Assembly (NCBI GenBank): GCA_027186245.1
Contig: CP114481.1
Location: 38,223,501 to 38,287,500, forward strand
Direction of reading: 5' to 3'
DNA from: Coriaria nepalensis
Taxonomy: Eukaryota; Streptophyta; Magnoliopsida; Cucurbitales; Coriariaceae
DNA: 64,000 nt
Shown: one piece after another, positions 49,259-62,200 of the stretch
Position numbering within the stretch: the stretch's first letter is position 1
Layout of the letters: every line of letters starts with the position of its first letter
Program-made: the position numbers and the translations under genes
Notes under the pieces: model-generated
Database searches by the model: none
Told to the model about the DNA's origin: nothing
The model's input: the letters and a program-made list of their open reading frames with translations, nothing else

Positions 49259-52200
49259 TAATTTCGCACTACAAACACAACTTTTGTGCATAACTTGCAA
49301 ATAATCATTGCAAGGAAAGTGTGCATTCGTTTAACCTTAAAATAATTTCAATGAGTCATTTCAAGTCAATAACTTATTTCAAAGCAATTCGAACGAATTC
49401 TAGTTTTGCACTACAGAGACAACTTTTGTGCTTAACTTGCAAATGATCATTGCAAGGAAAGTGTGCATTCGTTTAAAATTAAAATCATTTCAATGAGTCC
49501 TTTCAAGTCAATAACTTATTTCGAAGCAAGTCGAATGAATTCTAGTTTTGCACTACAGACATAACTTTTGTGCATAACTTGCTAATGATCATTGCAAGGA
49601 AAGTGTGCGTTCGTTTAACCTTAAAATCATTTCAATGAGTCATTTCAAGTCAATAAATAATTTCAAAGCAATTAGAACGAATTCTAGTTTTGCACTACAG
49701 AGACAACTTTTGTGCATAACTTGCAAATGATCATTGCAAGGAAAGTGTGCATTCGTTTAAAATTAAAATCATTTCAATGAGTCCTTTCAAGTCAATAACT
49801 TATTTCAAAGCAAGTCGAACGAATTCTAGTTTTGCACTACAGACATAACTTTTGTGCATAACTTGCAAATGATCATTGCAAGGAAAGTGTGCATTCGTTT
49901 AACCTTAAAATCATTTCAATGAGTCATTTCAAGTCAATAACTTATTTCGAAGCAAGTCGAACGAATTCTAGTTTTGCACTACAGACATAACTTTTGTGCA
50001 TAACTCTCAAATGATCATTGCAAGGAAAGTGTGCATTTGTTTAACGTTACAATCATTTCAATGAGTCATTTCAAGTCAATAACTTATTTCAAAGCAATTC
50101 GAACGAATTCTAGTTTTGCACTACAGAGACAACTTTTGTGCATAACTTGGAAATGATCATTGCAAGGAAAGTGTGCATTCGTTTAAAATTAAAATCATTT
50201 CAATGAGTCATTTCAAGTCAATAACTTATTTCAAAGCAATTCGAACGAATTCTAGTTTTGCACTACAGAGACAACTTTTGTGCTTAACTTGCAAATGATC
50301 ATTGCAAGGAAAGTGTGCATTCGTTTAAAATTAAAATCATTTCAATGAGTCCTTTCAAGTCAATAACTTATTTCGAAGCAAGTCGAACGAATTCTAGTTT
50401 TGCACTACAGACATAACTTTTGTGCATAACTTGCGAATGATCATTGCAAGGAAAGTGTGCATTCGTTTAACCTTAAAATCATTTCAATGAGTCATTTCAA
50501 GTCAATAACTTATTTGAAAGCAATTCGAACGAATTCTAATTTCGCACTACAAACACAACTTTTGTGCATAACTTGCAAATAATCATTGCAACGAAAGTGT
50601 GCATTCGTTTAACCTTAAAATCATTTCAATGAGTCATTTCAAGTCAATAACTTATTTCAAAGCAATTCGAACGAATTCTAGTTTTGCACTACAGAGACAA
50701 CTTTTGTGCATGACTTGCAAATGATCATTGCAAGGAAAGTGTGCATTCGTTTAAAATTAAAATCATTTCAATGAGTCCTTTCAAGTCAATAACTTATTTC
50801 AAAGCAAGTCGAACGAATTCTAGTTTTGCACTACAGACATAACTTTTGTGCATAACTTGCAAATGATCATTGCAAGGAAAGTGTGCATTCGTTTAACCTT
50901 AAAATCATTTCAATGAGTCATTTCAAGTCAATAACTTATTTCATAGCAAGTCGAACGTATTCTAGTTTTGCACTACAGACACAACTTTTGTGCATAACTT
51001 GCAAATGATCATTGCAAGGAAAGTGTGCATTCGTTTAACCTTAAAATCATTTCAATGAGTCATTTCAAGTCAATAACTTATTTCAAAGCAATTCGAACGA
51101 ATTCTAATTTCGCACTACAAACACAACTTTTGTGCATAACTTGCAAATAATCATTGCAAGGAAAGTGTGCATTCGTTTAACCTTAAAATAATTTCAATGA
51201 GTCATTTCAAGTCAATAACTTATTTCAAAGCAATTCGAACGAATTCTAGTTTTGCACTACAGAGATAACTTTTGTGCTTAACTTGCAAATGATCATTGCA
51301 AGGAAAGTGTGCATTCGTTTAAAATTAAAATCATTTCAATGAGTCCTTTCAAGTCAATAACTTATTTCGAAGCAAGTCGAACGAATTCTAGTTTTGCACT
51401 ACAGACATAACTTTTGTGCATAACTTGCAAATGATCATTGCAAGGAAAGTGTGCGTTCGTTTAACCTTAAAATCATTTCAATGAGTCATTTCAAGTCAAT
51501 AAATAATTTCAAAGCAATTCGAACGAATTCTAGTTTTGCACTACAGAGACAACTTTTGTGCATAACTTGCAAATGATCATTGCAAGGAAAGTGTGCATTC
51601 GTTTAAAATTAAAATCATTTCAATGAGTCCTTTCAAGTCAATAACTTATTTCAAAGCAAGTCGAACGAATTCTAGTTTTGCACTACAGACATAACTTTTG
51701 TGCATAACTTGCAAATGATCATTGCAAGGAAAGTGTGCATTCGTTTAACCTTAAAATCATTTCAATGAGTCATTTCAAGTCAATAACTTATTTCGAAGCA
51801 AGTCGAACGAATTCTAGTTTTGCACTACAGACATAACTTTTGTGCATAACTCTCAAATGATCATTGCAAGGAAAGTGTGCATTTGTTTAACGTTAAAATC
51901 ATTTCAATGAGTCATTTCAAGTCAATAACTTATTTCAAAGCAATTCGAACGAATTCTAGTTTTGCACTACAGAGACAACTTTTGTGCATAACTTGGAAAT
52001 GATCATTGCAAGGAAAGTGTGCATTCGTTTAAAATTAAAATCATTTCAATGAGTCATTTCAAGTCAATAACTTATGTCAAAGCTAGTCGAACGAATTCTA
52101 GTTTTCTACTACAAACACAACTTTTGTGCATAACTTGCAAATGATCATTGCAAGGAAAGTGTGCATTCGTTTGACCTTAAAATCATTTCAATTAGTCATT

Positions 52201-53530
52201 TCAAGTCAATAACTTATCTCAAACCAAGTCGAACGAATTCTAGTTTTGCACTACAGACACAACTTTTGTGCATAACTTGCAAATGATCACTGCAAGGAAA
52301 GTGTGCATTCGTTTAACCTTAAAATCATTTCAATGAGTCATTTCAAGTCAATAACTTATTTGAAAGCAAGTCGAACGTATTCTAGTTTTGCACTACAGAC
52401 ACAACTTTTGTGCATAACTTGCAAATGATCATTGCAAGGAAAGTGTGCATTCGTTTAACCTTAAAATCCTTTCAATGAGTCATTTCAAGTCAATAACTTA
52501 TTTCAAAGCAATTCGAACGAATTCTAGTTTGGCACTACAGAGACAACTTTTGTGCATAACTTGCAAATAATCATTGCAAGGAAAGTGTGCATTCGTTTAA
52601 CCTTAAAATAATTTCAATGAGTCATTTCAAGTCAATAACTTATTTCAAAGCAATTCGAACGAATTCTAATTTCGCACTACAAACACAACTTTTGTGCATA
52701 ACTTGCAAATAATCATTGCAAGGAAAGTGTGCATTCGTTTAACCTTAAAATAATTTCAATGAGTCATTTCAAGTCAATAACTTATTTCAAAGCAATTCGA
52801 ACGAATTCTAGTTTTGCACTACAGAGATAACTTTTGTGCTTAACTTGCAAATGATCATTGCAAGGAAAGTGTGCATTCGTTTAAAATTAAAATCATTTCA
52901 ATGAGTCCTTTCAAGTCAATAACTTATTTCGAAGCAAGTCGAACGAATTCTAGTTTTGCACTACAGACATAACTTTTGTGCATAACTTGCAAATGATCAT
53001 TGCAAGGAAAGTGTGCGTTCGTTTAACCTTAAAATCATTTCAATGAGTCATTTCAAGTCAATAAATAATTTCAAAGCAATTCGAACGAATTCTAGTTTTG
53101 CACTACAGAGACAACTTTTGTGCATAACTTGCAAATGATCATTGCAAGGAAAGTGTGCATTCGTTTAAAATTAAAATCATTTCAATGAGTCCTTTCAAGT
53201 CAATAACTTATTTCAAAGCAAGTCGAACGAATTCTAGTTTTGCACTACAGACATAACTTTTGTGCATAACTTGCAAATGATCATTGCAAGGAAAGTGTGC
53301 ATTCGTTTAACCTTAAAATCATTTCGATGAGTCATTTCAAGTCAATAACTTATTTCGAAGCAAGTCGAACGAATTCTAGTTTTGCACTACAGACATAACT
53401 TTTGTGCATAACTCTCAAATGATCATTGCAAGGAAAGTGTGCATTTGTTTAACGTTAAAATCATTTCAATGAGTCATTTCAAGTCAATAACTTATTTCAA
53501 AGCAATTCGAACGAATTCTAGTTTTGCACT
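49259..53530. repeat. Family B HOR region with 13-mer (1846 bp) and 11-mer (1562 bp) steps
   Basis: TAATTTCGCACTAC occurs at 49259, 51105 and 52667, steps of 1846 and 1562 bp. CTCTCAAATGATC occurs at 50004, 51850 and 53412 with the same steps. So about seven monomers starting at each TAATTTCG marker are shared, and the region between varies in monomer number. Order within the shared part: TAATTTCG with AAATAATC; GTGCTTAAC; ACAGACATAAC; CAATAAATAATTTC; the B dimer; CTCTCAAATG with GCATTTGTTTAACG; then ACAGAGAC with TTGGAAATG in the first two copies. Offsets are exact multiples of 142, so indels are rare here. Confidence 0.87.
53087..53370 (+). repeat. Representative family B dimer (two monomers, 284 bp)
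   Basis: The first monomer (53087-53228) has TAGTTTTGC, ACAGAGACAAC, GATCATTGC, AAAATTAAAATC and GAGTCCTTTC. The second (53229-53370) has ACAGACATAAC, ACCTTAAAATC and GAGTCATTTC, and is entered through CAAGTCGAAC rather than CAATTCGAAC. This alternation recurs many times between about 49.4 and 62.8 kb, giving a 284-bp dimeric sub-period inside the larger HORs. In the first monomer the C of GAGTCC destroys the TGAGTCA word that its partner keeps. All four family B diagnostic positions can be read here. Confidence 0.85.
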
Positions 53531-53869
53531 ACAGACACAACTTTTGTGCATAACTTGCAAATGATCACTGCAAGGAAAGTGTGCATTCGTTTAACCTTAA
53601 AATCATTTCAATGAGTCATTTCAAGTCAATAAATAATTTCAAAGCAATTCGAACGAATTCTAGTTTTGCACTACAGAGACAACTTTTGTGCATAACTTGC
53701 AAATGATCATTGCAAGGAAAGTGTGCATTCGTTTAACCTTAAAATTATTTCAATGAGTCATTTCAAGTCAATAGCTTATTTCAAAGCGATTCGAACGAAT
53801 TCTAGTTTTGCACTACAGAGACAACTTTTGTGCATAACTTGCAAATGATCATTGCAAGGAAAGTGTGCG

Positions 53870-56800
53870 TTCGTTTAACCTTAAAATCATTTCAATGAGT
53901 CATTTCAAGTCAATAGATAATTTCAAAGCAATTCGAACGAATTCTAGTTTTGCACTACAGAGACAACTTTTGTGCATAACTTGCAAATGATCATTGCAAG
54001 GAAAGTGTGCATTCGTTTAAAATTAAAATCATTTCAATGAGTCCTTTCAAGTCAATAACTTATTTCAAAGCAAGTCGAACGAATTCTAGTTTTGCACTAC
54101 AGACATAACTTTTGTGCATAACTTGCAAATGATCATTGCAAGGAAAGTGTGCATTCGTTTAACCTTAAAATCATTTCAATGAGTCATTTCAAGTCAATAA
54201 CTTATGTCGAAGCAAGTCGAACGAATTCTAGTTTTGCACTACAGACATAACTTTTGTGCATAACTCTCAAATGATCATTGCAAGGAAAGTGTGCATTTGT
54301 TTAACATTAAAATCATTTCAATGAGTCATTTCAAGTCAATAACTTATTTCAAAGCAATTCGAACGAATTCTAGTTTTGCACTACAGACACAACTTTTGTG
54401 CATAACTTTCAAATGATCACTGGAAGGAAAGTGTGCATTCGTTTAACCTTAAAATCATTTCAATGAGTCATTTCAAGTCAATAACTTATTTGAAAGCAAG
54501 TCGAACGTATTCTAGTTTTGCACTACAGACACAACTTTTGTGCATAACTTGGAAATGATCATTGCAAGGAAAGTGTGCATTCGTTTAAAATTAAAATCAT
54601 TTCAATGAGTCATTTCAAGTCAATAACTTATGTCAAAGCTAGTCGAACGAATTCTAGTTTTCTACTACAAACACAACTTTTGTGCATAACTTGCAAATGA
54701 TCATTGCAAGGAAAGTGTGCATTCGTTTGACCTTAAAATCATTTCAATTAGTCATTTCAAGTCAATAACTTATTTCAAACCAAGTCGAACGAATTCTAGT
54801 TTTGCACTACAGACACAACTTTTGTGCATAACTTGCAAATGATCACTGCAAGGAAAGTGTGCATTCGTTTAACCTTAAAATCATTTCAATGAGTCATTTC
54901 AAGTCAATAACTTATTTGAAAGCAAGTCGAACGTATTCTAGTTTTGCACTACAGACACAACTTTTGTGCATAACTTGCAAATGATCATTGCAAGGAAAGT
55001 GTGCATTCGTTTAACCTTAAAATCCTTTCAATGAGTCATTTCAAGTCAATAACTTATTTCAAAGCAATTCGAACGAATTCTTGTTTGGCACTACAGAGAC
55101 AACTTTTGCGCATAACTTGCAAATGATCATTGCAAGGAAAGTGTGCATTCGTTTAACCTTAAAATTATTTCAATGAGTCATTTCTAGTCAATAACTTATT
55201 TCAAAGCGATTCGAACGAATTCTAGTTTTGCACTACAGAGACAACTTTTGTGCATAACTTGCAAATGATCATTGCAAGGAATGTGTGCATTCGTTTAAAA
55301 TTAAAATCATTTCAATGAGTCCTTTCAAGTCAATAACTTATTTCGAAGCAAGTCGAACGAATTCTAGTTTTGCACTACAGACATAACTTTTGTGCATAAC
55401 TTGCAAATGATCATTGCAACGAAAGTGTGCATTCGTTTAACCTTAAAATCATTTCAATGAGTCATTTCAAGTCAATAACTTATTTCAAAGCAATTCGAAC
55501 GAATTCTAGTTTTGCACTACACAAACAACTTTTGTGCATAACTTGCAAATGATCATTGCAAGGAAAGTGTGCATTCGTTTAAAATTAAAATCATTTCAAT
55601 GAGTCCTTTCAAGTCAATAACTTATTTCATAGCAAGTCGAACGTATTCTAGTTGTGCACTACAGACACAACTTTTGTGCATAACTTGCAAATGATCATTG
55701 CAAGGAAAGTGTGCATTCGTTTAACCTTAAAATCATTTCAATGAGTCATTTCAAGTCAATAACTTATTTGAAAGCAATTCGAACGAATTCTAATTTCGCA
55801 CTACAAACACGACTTTTGTGCATAACTTGCAAATGATCATTGCAAGGAAAGTGTGCATTCGTTTAACCTTAAAATCATTTCAATTACTCATTTCAAGTCA
55901 ATCACTAATTTCAAAGCAATTCGAACGAATTTTATTTTTGCACTACAAACACAAGTTTTGTGCGTAACTCGCAAATGATCATTCCAAGGAAAGTGTGCAA
56001 TCATTTAACCTGAAAATCATTTCAATCAGTCATTTCAAGTAAATATCATATTTCAAAGCAATTCGAACGAATTCTATTTTTGCACTACAAACACAACTTT
56101 TGTGCATAACTTGCAAATGATCATTGCAAGGAAAGTGTGCTTTCGTTTAACAATAAAATCATTTCAATGAGTCATTTCAAGTCAATATCATATCTCAAAG
56201 CAAGTCAAATGAATTCTAGTTTTGCACTACAGACAAAACTTTTGTGCATAACTGGCAAATGATCATTGCAAGGAAAGTGTGCATTCGTTTAACCTTAAAA
56301 TCATTTCAATGAGTCATTTCAAGTCAATAACTTATTTGAAAGCAATTCGAACGAATTCTAATTTCGCACTACAAACACAACTTTTGTGCATAACTTGCAA
56401 ATGATCATTGCAAGGAAAGTGTGCACTCGTTTAACCTTAAAATCATTTCAATTACTCATTTCAAGTCAATCACTAATTTCAAAGCAATTCGAACGAATTT
56501 TATTTTTGCACTACAAACAAAAGTTTTGTGCGTAACTCGCAAATGATCATTCCAAGGAAAGTGTGCATTGATTTAACCTGAAAATCATTTCAATCAGTCA
56601 TTTCAAGTAAATATCATATTTCAAAGCAATTCGAACGAATTCTATTTTTGCACTACAAACACAACTTTTGTGCATAACTTGCAAATGATCATTGCAAGGA
56701 AAGTGTGCTTTCGTTTAACCTTAAAATCATTTCAATGAGTCATTTCAAGTCAATATCATATCTCAAAGCAAGTCAAATGAATTCTAGTTTTGCACTACAG

Positions 56801-57419
56801 ACAAAACTTTTGTGCATAACTGGCAAATGATCATTGCAAGGAAAGTGTGCATTCGTTTAACCTTAAAATCATTTCAATGAGTCATTTCAAGTCAATAACT
56901 TATGTCAAAGCAAGTCGAACGAATTCTAGTTTTGCACTACAAACACAACTTTTGTGCATAACTTGCAAATGATCATTGCAAGGAAAGTGTGCTTTCGTTT
57001 AACCTTAAAATCATTTCAATGAGTCATTTCAAGTCAATATCATATCTCAAAGCAAGTCAAATGAATTCTAGTTTTGCACTACAGACAAAACTTTTGTGCA
57101 TAACTGGCAAATGATCATTGCAAGGAAAGTGTGCATTCGTTTAACCTTAAAATCATTTCAATGAGTCATTTCAAGTCAATAACTTATGTCAAAGCAAGTC
57201 GAACGAATTCTAGTTTTGCACTACAAACACAACTTTTGTGCATAACTTGCAAATGATCATTGCAAGGAAAGTGTGCTTTCGTTTAACCTTAAAATCATTT
57301 CAATGAGTCATTTCAAGTCAATATCATATCTCAAAGCAAGTCAAATGAATTCTAGTTTTGCACTACAGACAAAACTTTTGTGCATAACTGGCAAATGATC
57401 ATTGCAAGGAAAGTGTGCA
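53870..57419. repeat. 25-monomer HOR, 3550-bp unit, first copy
   Basis: A full 3550-bp unit (25 x 142) is followed directly by its second copy. Markers in order include: CAATA(G/A)ATAATTTC; the B dimer; CTCTCAAATG with GCATTTG (54264); GATCACTG; GTCGAACGTATTC; TTGGAAATG; AAAGCTAGTCG with CTAGTTTTCTAC; AATCCTTTC; TTTGGCACTAC (55085 region); GCGATTCG; CTAGTTGTGCAC; CACGACTTTTG; CAATCACTAATTTC; and three runs of TATCATATCTCAAAGC with GACAAAAC. The sequence just left of 53870 does not match the left edge of the second copy, so no earlier full copy is present. Confidence 0.9.
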
Positions 57420-60400
57420 TTCGTTTAACCTTAAAATCATTTCAATGAGTCATTTCAAGTCAATAAATAATTTCAAAGCAATTCGAACGAATTCTAGTTT
57501 TGCACTACAGAGACAACTTTTGTGCATAACTTGCAAATGATCATTGCAAGGAAAGTGTGCATTCGTTTAAAATTAAAATCATTTCAATGAGTCCTTTCAA
57601 GTCAATAACTTATTTCAAAGCAAGTCGAACGAATTCTAGTTTTGCACTACAGACATAACTTTTGTGCATAACTTGCAAATGATCATTGCAAGGAAAGTGT
57701 GCATTCGTTTAACCTTAAAATCATTTCAATGAGTCATTTCAAGTCAATAACTTATTTCGAAGCAAGTCGAACGAATTCTAGTTTTGCACTACAGACATAA
57801 CTTTTGTGCATAACTCTCAAATGATCATTGCAAGGAAAGTGTGCATTTGTTTAACGTTAAAATCATTTCAATGAGTCATTTCAAGTCAATAACTTATTTC
57901 AAAGCAATTCGAACGAATTCTAGTTTTGCACTACAGACACAACTTTTGTGCATAACTTGCAAATGATCACTGCAAGGAAAGTGTGCATTCGTTTAACCTT
58001 AAAATCATTTCAATGAGTCATTTCAAGTCAATAACTTATTTGAAAGCAAGTCGAACGTATTCTAGTTTTGCACTACAGACACAACTTTTGTGCATAACTT
58101 GGAAATGATCATTGCAAGGAAAGTGTGCATTCGTTTAAAATTAAAATCATTTCAATGAGTCATTTCAAGTCAATAACTTATGTCAAAGCTAGTCGAACGA
58201 ATTCTAGTTTTCTACTACAAACACAACTTTTGTGCATAACTTGCAAATGATCATTGCAAGGAAAGTGTGCATTCGTTTGACCTTAAAATCATTTCAATTA
58301 GTCATTTCAAGTCAATAACTTATTTCAAACCAAGTCGAACGAATTCTAGTTTTGCACTACAGACACAACTTTTATGCATAACTTGCAAATGATCACTGCA
58401 AGGAAAGTGTGCATTCGTTTAACCTTAAAATCATTTCAATGAGTCATTTCAAGTCAATAACTTATTTGAAAGCAAGTCGAACGTATTCTAGTTTTGCACT
58501 ACAGACACAACTTTTGTGCATAACTTGCAAATGATCATTGCAAGGAAAGTGTGCATTCGTTTAACCTTAAAATCCTTTCAATGAGTCATTTCAAGTCAAT
58601 AACTTATTTCAAAGCAATTCGAACGAATTCTAGTTTGGCACTACAGAGACAACTTTTGTGCATAACTTGCAAATGATCATTGCAAGGAAAGTGTGCATTC
58701 GTTTAACCTTAAAATTATTTCAATGAGTCATTTCAAGTCAATAACTTATTTCAAAGCGATTCGAACGAATTCTAGTTTTGCACTACAGAGACAACTTTTG
58801 TGCATAACTTGCAAATGATCATTGCAAGGAATGTGTGCATTCGTTTAAAATTAAAATCATTTCAATGAGTCCTTTCAAGTCAATAACTTATTTCGAAGCA
58901 AGTCGAACGAATTCTAGTTTTGCACTACAGACATAACTTTTGTGCATAACTTGCAAATGATCACTACAACGAAAGTGTGCATTCGTTTAACCTTAAAATC
59001 ATTTCAATGAGTCATTTCAAGTCAATAACTTATTTCAAAGCAATTCGAACGAATTCTAGTTTTGCACTACACAGACAACTTTTGTGCATAACTTGCAAAT
59101 GATCATTGCAAGGAAAGTGTGCATTCGTTTAAAATTAAAATCATTTCAATGAGTCCTTTCAAGTCAATAACTTATTTCATAGCAAGTCGAACGTATTCTA
59201 GTTGTGCACTACAGACACAACTTTTGTGCATAACTTGCAAATGATCATTGCAAGGAAAGTGTGCATTCGTTTAACCTTAAAATCATTTCAATGAGTCATT
59301 TCAAGTCAATAACTTATTTGAAAGCAATTCGAACGAATTCTAATTTCGCACTACAAACACGACTTTTGTGCATAACTTGCAAATGATCATTGCAAGGAAA
59401 GTGTGCATTCGTTTAACCTTAAAATCATTTCAATTACTCATTTCAAGTCAATCACTAATTTCAAAGCAATTCGAACGAATTTTATTTTTGCACTACAAAC
59501 ACAAGTTTTGTGCGTAACTCGCAAATGATCATTCCAAGGAAAGTGTGCAATCATTTAACCTGAAAATCATTTCAATCAGTCATTTCAAGTAAATATCATA
59601 TTTCAAAGCAATTCGAACGAATTCTATTTTTGCACTACAAACACAACTTTTGTGCATAACTTGCAAATGATCATTGCAAGGAAAGTGTGCTTTCGTTTAA
59701 CCATAAAATCATTTCAATGAGTCATTTCAAGTCAATATCATATCTCAAAGCAAGTCAAATGAATTCTAGTTTTGCACTACAGACAAAACTTTTGTGCATA
59801 ACTGGCAAATGATCATTGCAAGGAAAGTGTGCATTCGTTTAACCTTAAAATCATTTCAATGAGTCATTTCAAGTCAATAACTTATTTGAAAGCAATTCGA
59901 ACGAATTCTAATTTCGCACTACAAACACAACTTTTGTGCATAACTTGCAAATGATCATTGCAAGGAAAGTGTGCATTCGTTTAACCTTAAAATCATTTCA
60001 ATTACTCATTTCAAGTCAATCACTAATTTCAAAGCAATTCGAACGAATTTTATTTTTGCACTACAAACACAAGTTTTGTGCGTAACTCGCAAATGATCAT
60101 TCCAAGGAAAGTGTGCATTGATTTAACCTGAAAATCATTTCAATCAGTCATTTCAAGTAAATATCATATTTCAAAGCAATTCGAACGAATTCTATTTTTG
60201 CACTACAAACACAACTTTTGTGCATAACTTGCAAATGATCATTGCAAGGAAAGTGTGCTTTCGTTTAACCTTAAAATCATTTCAATGAGTCATTTCAAGT
60301 CAATATCATATCTCAAAGCAAGTCAAATGAATTCTAGTTTTACACTACAGACAAAACTTTTGTGCATAACTGGTAAATGATCATTGCAAGGAAAGTGTGC

Positions 60401-60770
60401 ATTCGTTTAACCTTAAAATCATTTCAATGAGTCATTTCAAGTCAATAACTTATGTCAAAGCAAGTCGAACGAATTCTAGTTTTGCACTACAAACACAACT
60501 TTTGTGCATAACTTGCAAATGATCATTGCAAGGAAAGTGTGCTTTCGTTTAACCTTAAAATCATTTCAATGAGTCATTTCAAGTCAATATCATATCTCAA
60601 AGCAAGTCAAATGAATTCTAGTTTTGCACTACAGACAAAACTTTTGTGCATAACTGGCAAATGATCATTGCAAGGAAAGTGTGCATTCGTTTAACCTTAA
60701 AATCATTTCAATGAGTCATTTCAAGTCAATAACTTATGTCAAAGCAAGTCGAACGAATTCTAGTTTTGCA
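57420..60770. repeat. 25-monomer HOR, second copy (about 3.35 of 3.55 kb)
   Basis: Every marker of 53870-57419 returns 3550 bp later, for example CTCTCAAATG at 57814, TTTGGCACTAC near 58635, CTAGTTGTGCAC near 59200 and CACGACTTTTG near 59359. I see only scattered single-base differences, such as CACAAACAAC against CACAGACAAC near 55509/59059 and CAATAAAATC against CCATAAAATC near 56150/59700. The match ends at about 60770, where CACTACACACAC replaces CACTACAAACAC. Confidence 0.9.
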
Positions 60771-62200
60771 CTACACACACAACTTTTGTGCATAACTTGC
60801 AAATGATCATTGCAAGGAAAGTGTGCATTCGTTTAACCTTAAAATCATTTCAATGAGTCATTTCAAGTGAATAACTTATGTCAAAGCAAGTCGAACAAAT
60901 TCTAGTTTTCTACTACAAACACAACTTTTGTGCATAACTTGCAGATGATCATTGTAAGGAAAGTGTGCATTCGTTTAACCTTAAAATCATTTCAATGAGT
61001 CATTTCAAGTCAGTAACTTATTTCAAAGCAAGTCGAACGAATTCTAGTTTTGCACTACAAACACAAGTTTTGTGCATAACTTGCAAATGATCATTGTAAG
61101 GAAAGTGTGCATTAGTTTAAAATTAACATCATTTCAATGAGTCATTTCAAGTCAATAACTTATTTCAATGCAATTCGAATGAATTCTAGTTTTGCACTAC
61201 AAACACAAGGTTTGTGCATAACTTGCAAATGATCATTGCAAGGAAAGTGTGCATTCGTTTAAAATTAAAATCATTACAATGAGTCCTTTCAAGTCAATAA
61301 CATATTTCAAAGCAAGTCGAACGAATTCTAGTTTTTCACTACAGACACAACTTTTGTGCATAACTTGCAAATGATCATTGCAACGAAAGTGTGCATTCGT
61401 TTGACCTTAAAATCATTTCAATGAGTCATTTCAAGTCAATAACTTATTTCAAAGCAATTCGAACGAATTCTAGTTTTGCACTACAGAGACAACTTTTGTG
61501 CATAACTTGCAAATGATCATTGCAAGGAAAGTGTGCATTCGTTTAAAATTAAAATCATTTCAATGAGTCATTTCAAGTGAATAACTTATGTCAAAGCAAG
61601 TCGAACAAATTCTAGTTTTCTACTACAAACACAACTTTTGTGCATAACTTGCAGATGATCATTGTAAGGAAAGTGTGCATTCGTTTAACCTTAAAATCAT
61701 TTCAATGAGTCATTTCAAGTCAATAACTTATGTCAAAGCAAGTCGAACGAATTCTAGTTTTGCACTACACACACAACTTTTGTGCATAACTTGCAAATGA
61801 TCATTGCAAGGAAAGTGTGCATTCGTTTAACCTTAAAATCATTTCAATGAGTCATTTCAAGTCAATAACTTATTTCAAAGCAATTCGAACGAATTCTAGT
61901 TTTGCACTACAGAGACAACTTTTGTGCATAACTTGCAAATGATCATTGCAAGGAAAGTGTGCATTCGTTTAACCTTAAAATCATTTCAATGAGTCATTTC
62001 AAGTCAATAACTTATGTCAAAGCAATTCGAACGAATTCTAGTTTTGCACTACAGAGACAACTTTTGTGCATAACTTGCAAATGATCATTGCAAGGAAAGT
62101 GTGCATTCGTTTAAAATTAAAATCATTTCAATGAGTCATTTCAAGTCAATAACTTATGTCAAAGCTAGTCGAACGAATTCTAGTTTTGCACTACAAACAC
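60771..62200. repeat. Family B monomers between HOR copies
   Basis: This holds a pair of similar runs with GTCGAACAAATTC, CTAGTTTTCTAC and GCAGATGATCATTGTAAGG at about 60890 and 61606. It also holds the three-monomer run with TTAACATC, ACAAGGTTTGTGC and CATTACAATGAGTCC at 61033-61360, which lies 91 x 142 bp from its relative at 48.1 kb. No other sequence is present. Confidence 0.78.
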
